A DNA stretch of 64,000 nt from Gammaproteobacteria bacterium 42_54_T18 (GTDB lineage: Bacteria > Pseudomonadota > Gammaproteobacteria > Pseudomonadales > Ketobacteraceae), in the NCBI GenBank assembly GCA_002163245.1, contig MAAL01000082.1, forward strand, positions 44,062 through 108,061, in the 5' to 3' direction. Numbering within the stretch: the first letter of the stretch is position 1; each line of letters starts with the position of its first letter. The position numbers were made by a program, and so were the translations under genes. Shown in pieces: positions 8,170-16,480 of the stretch. Below the pieces are notes generated by a model, which had not been told where the DNA came from, did no database searches, and worked only from the letters and a program-made list of their open reading frames with translations.

Positions 8170-9222
8170 TTAAACTAATCCATCGGCAATAATCTGTTCT
8201 GCATGATCATGTACCGTTTCGGCAATTGGTCGAAATTCTACGGATAATTTTTTTCTGGCTCGTTGGTTATCAAACTCGATAGCGTGACCGACATTATTGG
8301 CGACAAAATCTCGAGTGATTCCCATAAATGGCCCTACCAGCCAGACGATTGGTTTAGGTACTTGCCAGCGAGGAACACCATATTTTGAACCGTATTTTTT
8401 TCGAATAGTGTTGGCCATTTCTAACATAGACTGAGAGCCGGCAACAAGGACGTGACGGCCCTGTGCCTTTGCGGTGGTCGCTGCATTAATATGAGCAATG
8501 GCAACATCTCGGACGTCTACAAGGGGAAAGCGAAGCTCTGGGGCGCCGGTACGTAATGTGCCATCCATTAATTCCAGCATGGTTGATAAGCTAGTCGAAT
8601 CTGACGCTTTGGCTAATGATGGACCTAATACCAATCCTGGATTAACAGTGACCATGTCCCAGCGAGATTGAGCGGCGTGTATCTTAATGGCCTCTTGCTC
8701 TGCAAGGGTTTTGGAGTAAGAGTAGGGTTGATGATTGATGGAGGATGTTGTGTTCCAGTGTGCTTCTGTGAAAATGCCTTTTTCGGTGCTTTGCATGTCG
8801 ATGTAGTCCCCGTATATGGCAACAACACTGGAGGTAAGAATGACACGCTTAACACTGTGTGTTCTGTTAGCGGATTCCAGAACATTTCTGGTGCCTTTCA
8901 GTGCTGGGTCGATCAGTTCAGCTTGTGGGTCATTTAAGCCACGAATAATGAAAGGGGAGGCGGTATGGAATACAAATTCGCAACCTTCCATACTTGCATC
9001 GAAGTCACCGTTATTAAAAAGGTCGGCATTAAATAGCGTCAACTTTCCAGGGTGTTCGTCAATGAGCGTTTGTAAATGGCTTACCTTATTTTGATTGGTT
9101 TTATCTCTAACAGTAGCGTGAACGGTGAACCCTTGTTCCAATAAATATTTAACAAGCCATGAGGCGATGTATCCGTTAGCACCCGTTACGAGGGCAGTTA
9201 TGTTCTGGTGGTTGGCGGTCAT
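8170..9222 (-). CDS. NAD-dependent epimerase/dehydratase, dihydroflavonol-reductase-like
   Basis: A 350-residue extended SDR. N-terminal VTGANGYIASWLV (cofactor loop), TSSVVAIYG and the catalytic motif YSYSKTLAE (YxxxK). The shape of the family is that of dihydroflavonol-4-reductase/cinnamoyl-CoA reductase-like aldehyde or ketone reductases; in bacteria the substrates are mostly unknown. The ATG at 9222 was kept because the Rossmann strand begins right after it. It is convergent with the BVMO operon and divergent from the peroxidase-nuclease gene. Confidence 0.85.
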   Translation of the reverse strand: MTANHQNITALVTGANGYIASWLVKYLLEQGFTVHATVRDKTNQNKVSHLQTLIDEHPGKLTLFNADLFNNGDFDASMEGCEFVFHTASPFIIRGLNDPQAELIDPALKGTRNVLESANRTHSVKRVILTSSVVAIYGDYIDMQSTEKGIFTEAHWNTTSSINHQPYSYSKTLAEQEAIKIHAAQSRWDMVTVNPGLVLGPSLAKASDSTSLSTMLELMDGTLRTGAPELRFPLVDVRDVAIAHINAATTAKAQGRHVLVAGSQSMLEMANTIRKKYGSKYGVPRWQVPKPIVWLVGPFMGITRDFVANNVGHAIEFDNQRARKKLSVEFRPIAETVHDHAEQIIADGLV

Positions 9223-9395
9223 TGGATTGTCTCCGGGGTTTGCAATATTATCAGGTTACAAAATGGGACTATCGTACTCAATTGGTGGTGGGTGATCAAT
9301 GCTGTGGCCGGTTATATTAGGCCGCCACTATCTTGTTAGGATGATAAGTGCCTGATAAAGATATCAATGCCATGTCAACGTATGACGAGGTCAGT

Positions 9396-9449
9396 CGTTA
9401 TTAGCTAGATACCTGAAGAATAAATGGTTTAGTTCCCCAGCTAATAACG
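9396..9449. promoter_or_regulatory. Inverted repeat in the leader of the peroxidase-nuclease gene
   Basis: Perfect 11-bp arms CGTTATTAGCT (9396-9406) and AGCTAATAACG (9439-9449) are 32 nt apart, and the right arm ends 15 nt before the ATG at 9465. It could be a two-site operator or an mRNA stem that reaches the ribosome-binding region. Function unknown. Confidence 0.5.
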
Positions 9450-9464
9450 TTTGCGAGAGTTTTT

Positions 9465-11600
9465 ATGCGTCGAATCCTCACTGTTTGGTTTGTTGTTATG
9501 TTATTTCCTAGTGCAACAATCAGTTTTGCTGAAGTACCGGTATTAGAGGTGCCACCGGAAAACCCTATATCTGAGGAAAAACGGTTATTAGGTAAAGTGC
9601 TGTTCTGGGATGAGCAATTGTCCAGTGACAATACCGTTGCTTGCGGTACTTGCCACATCCCCTCAGCGGGTGGTGCAGATCCACGGATAGCGGTTCACCC
9701 TGGTGCAGATTTAATGTTGTTTAGCGATGATGATGTGCTGGGTTCATTTGGTGTTGTGAAGCGAGATGAATTTAATCAGCCAGTCATTGATTCAGTATTT
9801 GGTACTGAACAGCAGGTTACTGGGCGTTCCGCCCCCGCATTCTTTATGGGCATTTTTGCTGAGAGTAATTTTTGGGATGGTCGTGCTGGCCCGCAGTTAT
9901 TTGACCCGTTAACCCCCGAAACCTTGGTAATAAGTGATCACGGATCTTTGGAAAACCAAGCGCTAGGCCCAATTTTGAGTAGTGTTGAGATGGCACATCA
10001 AGCACGAACCTGGCAGCAGGTAACGGACAAATTATTGCAAGCGACGCCACTTGCTTTGGCTTCGAATGTTCCTAGTGATGTGATGTTGGGGTTGTTTGAA
10101 AGCCCTACCTATCAACTTCTGTTTGCGGCAGCTTTTGGTGATGAAAATATAACGCCAGTACGTATTGCGATGGCGATCGCCAGTTATGAGCGCACCCTAA
10201 TTCCTGATCAGTCTCCTTGGGATCTGTATGTGGCCGGTGATGCTGCTATGACCGCACAACAAATTGAAGGTTGGGAGCTATGGGAGCAAGAGACGGTTTG
10301 TGATAACTGCCATAAACCACCACTGTTTACTGATAGCCAATTTTATAATATTGGACTACGACCTGGTGAAGAAGATAGTGGGCGTCAGCAAGTTACCGGT
10401 GTTCAAGATGCGGTGGACTTTTATAATGCAGAAACAAATGATACCGGACATCATCAGTTTACGGCGGACCAGTCGTCTATACCGACTCAAAATGGTGACG
10501 GGGTAGACTATGATACATTGTCAATGTTTGGTGCATCTGCTGAAAAGCAGGCGGTCATTGTGGATTTTATGGCTAACGCATTAACTGACCCTAGGGTTGC
10601 CGCCGAAACGTTCCCGTTTGATCGGCCAACGTTAAAAAGTGAGCGTATACAGAATACTGATCTTAGTAGTGAACTAAAAATGCTGACTTATAACGTCTCA
10701 TCAGCGGACTGGACGAGTGTTCGAGCAGATCAAGTGGCGGAAGTGATTCGTAGCATTAATGCTGATGTAGTAGGTGTTCAAGAGGCGATGAATGATCAAC
10801 AAGATGATTTGGAAAGTCGGCTTGCCGATGTTTATGATTTTTACCGTTTTGGCGTGGATAATAGCGACCCGATTTTTGTTAAAAAAGGACTGTTTACGTT
10901 GATTAAAAGTGGTGAGGTGGCTACCACGGTGGATTGTGGTAGTACGCGATATTTGAATTACTTAATCCTGGAGCTGGTGCAAAGTGAGCATTGGTTGGCA
11001 TTTTATAATCAGCATTTTTGCGCAACGGTAGGCGGTAGCAATATTGAAGAAAATCAGCAGCAAGCGATTGAATTAATAAATTTAGTTGCCGACAATCTTT
11101 TATTGTATCCGGCGTCGAATATCATTGTTGGCGATTTTAATGCGGCTGTTAGTAGTGATACCGTTCAATTTCTAATTGAGTCCCAGTCATTACCTAATGG
11201 TGCAATCAATCCGTTGTTCCTTGATGATAGTTGGCAAACCGCATTAAACGACAGTGCCGATAAACCGGTGCCCATTGATTGGATTTTTCATACGCCTTAT
11301 AACGTCATCGTTAATGCAGCCGACGTTTTTGAAAATGAATTAACTGATGTCGCCTCAGATCATTTGCCCCTTACCGCAATGGTGCAGATTTCTTACACCT
11401 ATGTTGTTGCCAACGTTGATGAAAGTGTAGAAGATGGTGCTGAAGAGGGAGCTGAAGAGGGCGAGGAGGATACAAATACCAGCGAGGAAGTACCAGATTC
11501 ATCTGAAGGGTCAAGTGGTGGCAGTCTTTCTTTGCTCGTGTTATTTTTATTGGCGATTTTTGTACGAAGGGGGCACAGCCTTAGGCATAAAGATTGGTAG
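9465..11600 (+). CDS. Fusion: di-heme cytochrome c peroxidase + endonuclease/exonuclease/phosphatase domain, GlyGly-CTERM-like tail
   Basis: A 711-residue exported protein. Residues 1-22 are a signal peptide. Residues about 30-385 are a CcpA/MauG-type di-heme peroxidase, with heme motifs CGTCH (60-64) and CDNCH (279-283), FWDGRAGP and GPILSSVEMA. Residues about 404-645 form an EEP-family nuclease/phosphatase domain: LTYNVSS, GVQE (437-440), GDFNA (556-560), DWIFH (605-609) and SDH (631-633), the expected metal and catalytic set. An acidic linker follows (E/D-rich, 652-683), then SSGG, a hydrophobic helix (about 686-700) and RR. That end matches the GlyGly-CTERM pattern of rhombosortase/type II secretion surface proteins. 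The peroxidase reduces H2O2; the EEP substrate is unknown. The fusion is contiguous with no frameshift. Confidence 0.85.
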   Translation: MRRILTVWFVVMLFPSATISFAEVPVLEVPPENPISEEKRLLGKVLFWDEQLSSDNTVACGTCHIPSAGGADPRIAVHPGADLMLFSDDDVLGSFGVVKRDEFNQPVIDSVFGTEQQVTGRSAPAFFMGIFAESNFWDGRAGPQLFDPLTPETLVISDHGSLENQALGPILSSVEMAHQARTWQQVTDKLLQATPLALASNVPSDVMLGLFESPTYQLLFAAAFGDENITPVRIAMAIASYERTLIPDQSPWDLYVAGDAAMTAQQIEGWELWEQETVCDNCHKPPLFTDSQFYNIGLRPGEEDSGRQQVTGVQDAVDFYNAETNDTGHHQFTADQSSIPTQNGDGVDYDTLSMFGASAEKQAVIVDFMANALTDPRVAAETFPFDRPTLKSERIQNTDLSSELKMLTYNVSSADWTSVRADQVAEVIRSINADVVGVQEAMNDQQDDLESRLADVYDFYRFGVDNSDPIFVKKGLFTLIKSGEVATTVDCGSTRYLNYLILELVQSEHWLAFYNQHFCATVGGSNIEENQQQAIELINLVADNLLLYPASNIIVGDFNAAVSSDTVQFLIESQSLPNGAINPLFLDDSWQTALNDSADKPVPIDWIFHTPYNVIVNAADVFENELTDVASDHLPLTAMVQISYTYVVANVDESVEDGAEEGAEEGEEDTNTSEEVPDSSEGSSGGSLSLLVLFLLAIFVRRGHSLRHKDW

Positions 11601-11677
11601 GGGGAATACCACATTGAATCTGTCCCTATATGGAGTACAATTCCCAATTTTGATGGCTTGACTGGGATTGGTAAGTA

Positions 11678-12640
11678 ATGGCAGTTAATAATTTTGTAGG
11701 TTCGCCGGTTGATCAGATTGTATTTGACGGCAATCCCGTATTTATTAAAAGAGATGACCTGCTAGCGCCTGAATTTTCAGGAAACAAGGCTCGTAAACTG
11801 TATTATCTTCTCGAAAACGATGATGCTCACCTTGCCAAGGTGATTAGTTACGGTTCGCCGCAGTCTAACTTTCTCTACTCTTTGTCAGAGCTGGCCAAAT
11901 TAAAGCAATGGCAATGTGATTTTTACGTGGATCATGTCCCCCGTTTTTTAATGGATAACCCAGCAGGAAATTACCTAAGAGCATTGAACAATGGCGTCAA
12001 TATCATTTCAATTAATAAGGAAAGAGCGACCTTAACTATTGAAGAATATATTCACAGATTTGTGTTGCCAAATGAAGAGCGGGCATTGTTTATTCCCGAA
12101 GGTGGGAGCTGCCCACTTGCCGAACAGGGTATTAAGAAATTAGCAGAAGAAATTATTAATTGGGCAGAAGTAGAAAAAATTGATGATGTTAAAATAATGT
12201 TACCTTCTGGTACGGGGACTACGGCGTTATATTTACAAAAGCACTTAAGTTTTGAAGTGTTAACCTGTGCATGTGTGGGCGATGATGAATATTTGGAGGA
12301 GCAATTTCAAGCGTTATCGAAAGGGAATTACTCGCACCCAACAATTTTACCTATGCAAAAAAAATATCATTTTGGAAAGATATATGTAGAGTTTTATGAT
12401 ATTTGGCTTTCCCTAAAAAAACAGACGGGTATTGAGTTTGAACTGTTATACGACCCATTGGGTTGGTTAATGTTGCAAGACTATGTGAAAAGCTATATGC
12501 AAAGCCTAAAAGACAATGTTAATTCGTTAAGTTCCCCCTCTATTCTTTATATACACCAAGGAGGGCTGTTGGGTAATGAGACGATGTTGTCGCGGTATCG
12601 GCGAATGAAACGATTGGATGATAAGAAACGTAAAGATTAG
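11678..12640 (+). CDS. PLP-dependent ACC deaminase / D-cysteine desulfhydrase family protein
   Basis: A 320-residue fold-type II PLP enzyme. FIKRDDLLAPEFSGNKARKL gives the family signature, with the PLP lysine in GNKARK. SYGSPQSNF and the phosphate-binding LPSGTGTTAL loop follow. Members deaminate 1-aminocyclopropane-1-carboxylate or desulfurate D-cysteine; sequence alone does not separate these. Many uncharacterised homologues, especially in marine bacteria, share the short form. It lies 98 bp before miaA on the same strand and may share an origin with it. Confidence 0.75.
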   Translation: MAVNNFVGSPVDQIVFDGNPVFIKRDDLLAPEFSGNKARKLYYLLENDDAHLAKVISYGSPQSNFLYSLSELAKLKQWQCDFYVDHVPRFLMDNPAGNYLRALNNGVNIISINKERATLTIEEYIHRFVLPNEERALFIPEGGSCPLAEQGIKKLAEEIINWAEVEKIDDVKIMLPSGTGTTALYLQKHLSFEVLTCACVGDDEYLEEQFQALSKGNYSHPTILPMQKKYHFGKIYVEFYDIWLSLKKQTGIEFELLYDPLGWLMLQDYVKSYMQSLKDNVNSLSSPSILYIHQGGLLGNETMLSRYRRMKRLDDKKRKD

Positions 12641-12738
12641 GTGGTTTTTTTGGTATGGTTACAATAGGGGAATAAAACGATACAATGGCTCGTATATTGA
12701 GCAGTTGTTGTGTTCTAGTCGTGTAAATGAGGGAATGA

Positions 12739-13632
12739 GTGGATAACGTAAATTTAGTGGTAGTGTTAGGGCCCACAGCGTCGGGGAAAACAGCGTTGGG
12801 TGTTGCGTTAGCCGAACAATTTAATGGAGAGATAATTTCTGCAGACTCACGCCAGGTTTATCGTGGCATGGATATCGGTAGCGGTAAAGATCTCGATGAG
12901 TATGGTGATATACCTTATCACCTTATTGATATTGTTGATCCGGGGTATGAGTTTAACGTTTTCGAATTTCAACAACGATTTAACGATGCATTTTTATCAA
13001 TTAAAAATAACAATAATTTGCCTTTATTGGTTGGCGGTACGGGATTGTACTTGGCGTCGGTACTCAATGGTTACCAGTTTACAGAGGTTCCTACCAATCA
13101 GCCTTTACGAGATATGTTAGAATCTAAAAGTCATGATGAACTTATAGAGCATTTAAAAAATCTTACACCCAGTCTACACAATACAACAGATCTATTAGCG
13201 CGTGACCGCCTTGTTCGGGCGATAGAGATAGCCGAAGCTGATAAAGTAGCAACTCAACCTTCTATAGAGTTACCAGAGATAACGCCGCGTATATTTGGAA
13301 TTCAGTGGGAGCGGGAAAAATTAAAGGAACGTATTACTTTTCGTTTAAAGAAACGTCTACAAGAAGGGCTCATTGAAGAGGTAGAGAAGCTTCACAATGA
13401 TGGCGTTAGCTGGGAGTCATTGCATTTTTATGGATTAGAATACCGTTTTATTGCAGCGTACTTGCAAGGAGAATTAAATAAAAATGATATGGTGCAGAAA
13501 TTGAATTCTGCAATTCATACATTTTCAAAGCAGCAAACTAAATGGTTTCGACGAATGGCACGAAAAGGAACGGATATTATTTGGTTAGATGGCGAAGATG
13601 ATGTTTACCAGCAAGCGCTTAAATATTGTTGA
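12739..13632 (+). CDS. miaA: tRNA dimethylallyltransferase, Bacteroidota-like form
   Basis: MiaA transfers a dimethylallyl group to A37 of tRNAs reading UNN codons. The P-loop is at the start (LGPTASGKTALG), followed by IISADSRQVYRGMDIGSGKD and LVGGTGLYL, all canonical. The start is GTG 12739. The length (297) is normal. The C-terminal part (GLEYRFIAAYLQGEL, then FSKQQTKWFRRM and IIWLDGE) looks like the Bacteroidota/Chlamydiota type rather than the hfq-linked proteobacterial type, which reads differently there (from memory). It also lies away from mutL and hfq. A second, xenologous miaA is therefore likely; whether it is the only copy cannot be seen. Confidence 0.9.
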   Translation: MDNVNLVVVLGPTASGKTALGVALAEQFNGEIISADSRQVYRGMDIGSGKDLDEYGDIPYHLIDIVDPGYEFNVFEFQQRFNDAFLSIKNNNNLPLLVGGTGLYLASVLNGYQFTEVPTNQPLRDMLESKSHDELIEHLKNLTPSLHNTTDLLARDRLVRAIEIAEADKVATQPSIELPEITPRIFGIQWEREKLKERITFRLKKRLQEGLIEEVEKLHNDGVSWESLHFYGLEYRFIAAYLQGELNKNDMVQKLNSAIHTFSKQQTKWFRRMARKGTDIIWLDGEDDVYQQALKYC

Positions 13633-13684
13633 TCGACGGGTGTTGTTAAGCTATAACGCCAAAATATAGCAAAAAAATACGATA

Positions 13685-15178
13685 CTAAAAGACTCCCCGA
13701 TAAGATAATGCTTCAGTGATATGATGTTTCTCAATGTTGGTTGTGTTTTCTAAGTCAGCCAGTGTTCTGCTGACTTTTAACACGCGATGATAAGCCCTTG
13801 CCGATAGCCCCATTTTATCCGCGGCACGCTCAATAAATCGTTGATTATCAGGCGACAATTGACAATATTGCTCAACTTCCTTGCTGCTCATGTCGTGGTT
13901 AGCTTTTCCGGTTCGTTGGATTTGCTTTTGCCGAGCTTGCTCGACTCGTTGACGGATCGCTGCGCTGTCTTCTCCTTGGGCACTTGGTTTATTTAATTGA
14001 GAAAGCGGTACAGCATCAATCTTGAGATGGATATCAATACGATCCAGTAATGGGCCAGATAGTTTTGATTGATAGCGGTTACAGCATGCGATAGGGTTTG
14101 TGCAACCATCACTGGGTTTTTCTGGGGTTCCACAAGGGCATGGATTCATTGCCGTTAGTAGCTGGAAATTAGCGGGATACTTTACCTGCCTAGCTGCCCG
14201 TGATATTGCAATTTCGCCAGTTTCCAATGGCTCGCGTAAAACCTCTAAAGCCTTTCGGCCGTATTCTGGCAATTCATCCAAAAATAAAACACCATTATGT
14301 GCAAGGGAAATTTCGCCAGGTTTTGGGTTGCTGCCACCACCGGCAAGTGCAACCCCAGACGCGGTGTGATGTGGCGTACGAATAGGTCGAATATTCCAAT
14401 CGAGTGTTTCATTGGAAAGGGCGATAGATTGTATTGCTGCAACTTCTAACCGTTCTTTTTCTGTCATGGGTGGCAAAATTCCAGGCAGTCGTGCGGCTAA
14501 CATGGATTTTCCTGCACCTGGAGGGCCGATCATCAATAAATTATGTTTTCCAGCCGCCGCCACTTCTAATGCTCTCTTTGCCTGATGTTGCGCTTTGACA
14601 TCAGACATGTCGGGAATGTTTTGTGCTTGAACTATTGTTGTTGAAGGCTCTGTTGGATCTAAAACAGTTTTCTTTTGTATGTGAGCACAGACTTGAAGTA
14701 AATGTGTGGCTGCAAATACGGTGACGTTGCTAGGTAATGTCGCTTCTTTTGCATTGGCGTATGGAACAAAGAGTGCCCGCGATTCCGATCGTGCGGCAAT
14801 AGATGCCGTTAGACTGCCAGTGACGGGGCGTAAATCCCCAGAAAGCGCGAGTTCACCAATAAACTCAAGTGTGCTTAACGGACTGCTTTCAATTTGATCG
14901 GAAGCGGCGAGGATACCTATGGCGATGGGCAAATCAAATCGCCCTCCGTCTTTGGGTAAATCTGCAGGTGCTAAGTTGACGACGATACGTTTCGAGGGAA
15001 ATTCGAACTCGGAATTAATAATGGCAGAACGAACTCTTTCTTTGCTTTCTTTAACGGAGGCGTCAGGTAACCCAACAATAGAAAAACCCGGTAGACCATT
15101 GGAAAGGTGAACTTCAACGGTAACGGCTGGAGCGTCCATTCCGACGCGGGCTCGAGAGTGAATGATGGCCAGGCTCAT
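13685..15178 (-). CDS. comM: YifB/ComM family Mg-chelatase-like AAA+ ATPase
   Basis: A 497-residue protein from the ATG at 15178 (MSLAIIHSRARVGMDAP, matching the family start); an upstream in-frame ATG at 15220 is not needed. The N-terminal ChlI domain (VEVHLSNGLPGFSIVGLPD, NLAPADLPKDGGRFDLP) is followed by the AAA+ core, with Walker A GPPGAGKSML and Walker B LFLDELPEY, then a Cys-containing segment (NPCPCGTP, CCNRY) and a C-terminal helical ChlI domain. ComM is a hexameric helicase that promotes branch migration in natural transformation. In pseudomonads it stands next to ubiK-glnK-amtB; here an AraC-GH43 pair separates them. Confidence 0.93.
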   Translation of the reverse strand: MSLAIIHSRARVGMDAPAVTVEVHLSNGLPGFSIVGLPDASVKESKERVRSAIINSEFEFPSKRIVVNLAPADLPKDGGRFDLPIAIGILAASDQIESSPLSTLEFIGELALSGDLRPVTGSLTASIAARSESRALFVPYANAKEATLPSNVTVFAATHLLQVCAHIQKKTVLDPTEPSTTIVQAQNIPDMSDVKAQHQAKRALEVAAAGKHNLLMIGPPGAGKSMLAARLPGILPPMTEKERLEVAAIQSIALSNETLDWNIRPIRTPHHTASGVALAGGGSNPKPGEISLAHNGVLFLDELPEYGRKALEVLREPLETGEIAISRAARQVKYPANFQLLTAMNPCPCGTPEKPSDGCTNPIACCNRYQSKLSGPLLDRIDIHLKIDAVPLSQLNKPSAQGEDSAAIRQRVEQARQKQIQRTGKANHDMSSKEVEQYCQLSPDNQRFIERAADKMGLSARAYHRVLKVSRTLADLENTTNIEKHHITEALSYRGVF

Positions 15179-15257
15179 AAAGTGTCTTCTATTGAGGTGA
15201 GTGTTTTTAATAGAAGACAATAATTACATAAGAATTTTCTGCTTTTTACTATTTTAT

Positions 15258-16316
15258 CTATGGACGTTTTGTATAGGTAATAGGGGTCATGCCAGACCAA
15301 TTTTTGAACGCTCGGGTGAAAGCACTTTGTTCTGAATATCCTAAGATATGCGCCACTGCGCTAATGGAGAGCTCACCTTTATCCAGATATTGTTTGGCTA
15401 ATTGGTATCTGACTTCTTGTAGCAGTGTGCTAAAGCGAATGTTTTTTTCTGCTAATTTTCGGTGCAAGGTTCGACTTGAAATACCAAGATGTATTGCAAC
15501 GTTATCTTGAGTAAGCTCATAGGTTGGTGTTTGTGTGTGTTCTTGCGTGGTTTTAGAGGAGGGCGATGTATGAGATGACGGTGCAGGGAAAGATAAGGTG
15601 TCGATAATGTATTGTCTAATGTTTGTAATCATGTCGCTTGATGGTGACGGAATTACATCCAGCATCGACTGGGCTTGTTGTTGAAGAATGGCTCCCAGTG
15701 TTGGGTTACTGGTTGTTGATAAAATATCCCCAAGCGCAATGGGTACTTCAATAAATAACGCAGAACAATTAAAGGATACCTCGCAACAGAAGAATTCGTT
15801 GTATTGGGAAATGTCGAGAGGTTGGTGATGCATAAAGCCTATTTTTGAGGGTGATAGATTGTTATTCCCGGTAACAAGACGAGCGAAAGATACCAGAGCA
15901 CTGATCAATGTCTCATCAGAATCTTTGTTGGCAGAACAATAGGCAGGTAGCCATTGGCAACAAATCACATCACCCTTACGTTCTATCTTTGCGCCTGTGC
16001 CTCCGGCGAGGAGTTGGTGGAAGTGCTCAAAGTAGGTCGCCGCTTCTTTAAGGTTAACTGCGGATAAGCTGAGGTAACCAACGATACCACTGAACTCAGG
16101 GGTAAAGCGTTTGCCTAACTCTAGGCCAATGTGTTCTATGTTGGATAATTCACGAAGCAATGCCAAGGCATCCCACCATTGTTGATAGGTGACGGCGGTT
16201 TTGCCTTTTTCAAATGTGAGTATTTGTAAGACTTCAGGGGCGTTAATGTTTCGATCTTGCATAAAGGCGGTTAGTAGCCCAGTGACATCGGCTGATATTG
16301 TTTGCTGCGCTAACAT
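15258..16316 (-). CDS. AraC family regulator with arabinose-binding-like N-terminal domain
   Basis: A 352-residue regulator. Residues about 20-210 resemble the AraC_binding-type domain PF12625 (EFSGIVGYLSLSAVNLKEA), and the C-terminal double HTH has LGISSRTLHRKLAEKNI and AVAHILGYSEQSAFTRAFKNW. It is divergent from the GH43-like lipoprotein gene, with 164 bp between them. A small 7-bp inverted repeat (TTGGCTG 16380-16386, CAGCCAA 16420-16426) lies in that region. It probably controls the lipoprotein gene. Two other regulators with the same architecture occur in this window (22113 and 53064). Confidence 0.88.
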   Translation of the reverse strand: MLAQQTISADVTGLLTAFMQDRNINAPEVLQILTFEKGKTAVTYQQWWDALALLRELSNIEHIGLELGKRFTPEFSGIVGYLSLSAVNLKEAATYFEHFHQLLAGGTGAKIERKGDVICCQWLPAYCSANKDSDETLISALVSFARLVTGNNNLSPSKIGFMHHQPLDISQYNEFFCCEVSFNCSALFIEVPIALGDILSTTSNPTLGAILQQQAQSMLDVIPSPSSDMITNIRQYIIDTLSFPAPSSHTSPSSKTTQEHTQTPTYELTQDNVAIHLGISSRTLHRKLAEKNIRFSTLLQEVRYQLAKQYLDKGELSISAVAHILGYSEQSAFTRAFKNWSGMTPITYTKRP

Positions 16317-16480
16317 CTACTGTCCTCTAATGCCTTTGGTCGTAAAAAGTCTGTAAATACAAACGTACACGAAATTGCCTTGGCTGAAAATGGTAAAAAA
16401 ATGGCTAAGCCTGTCAATACAGCCAATGTGGAATGAAACAAAATGCAGGCGTAGTTATTTTCAATTGTGAGGAGGGTTTT

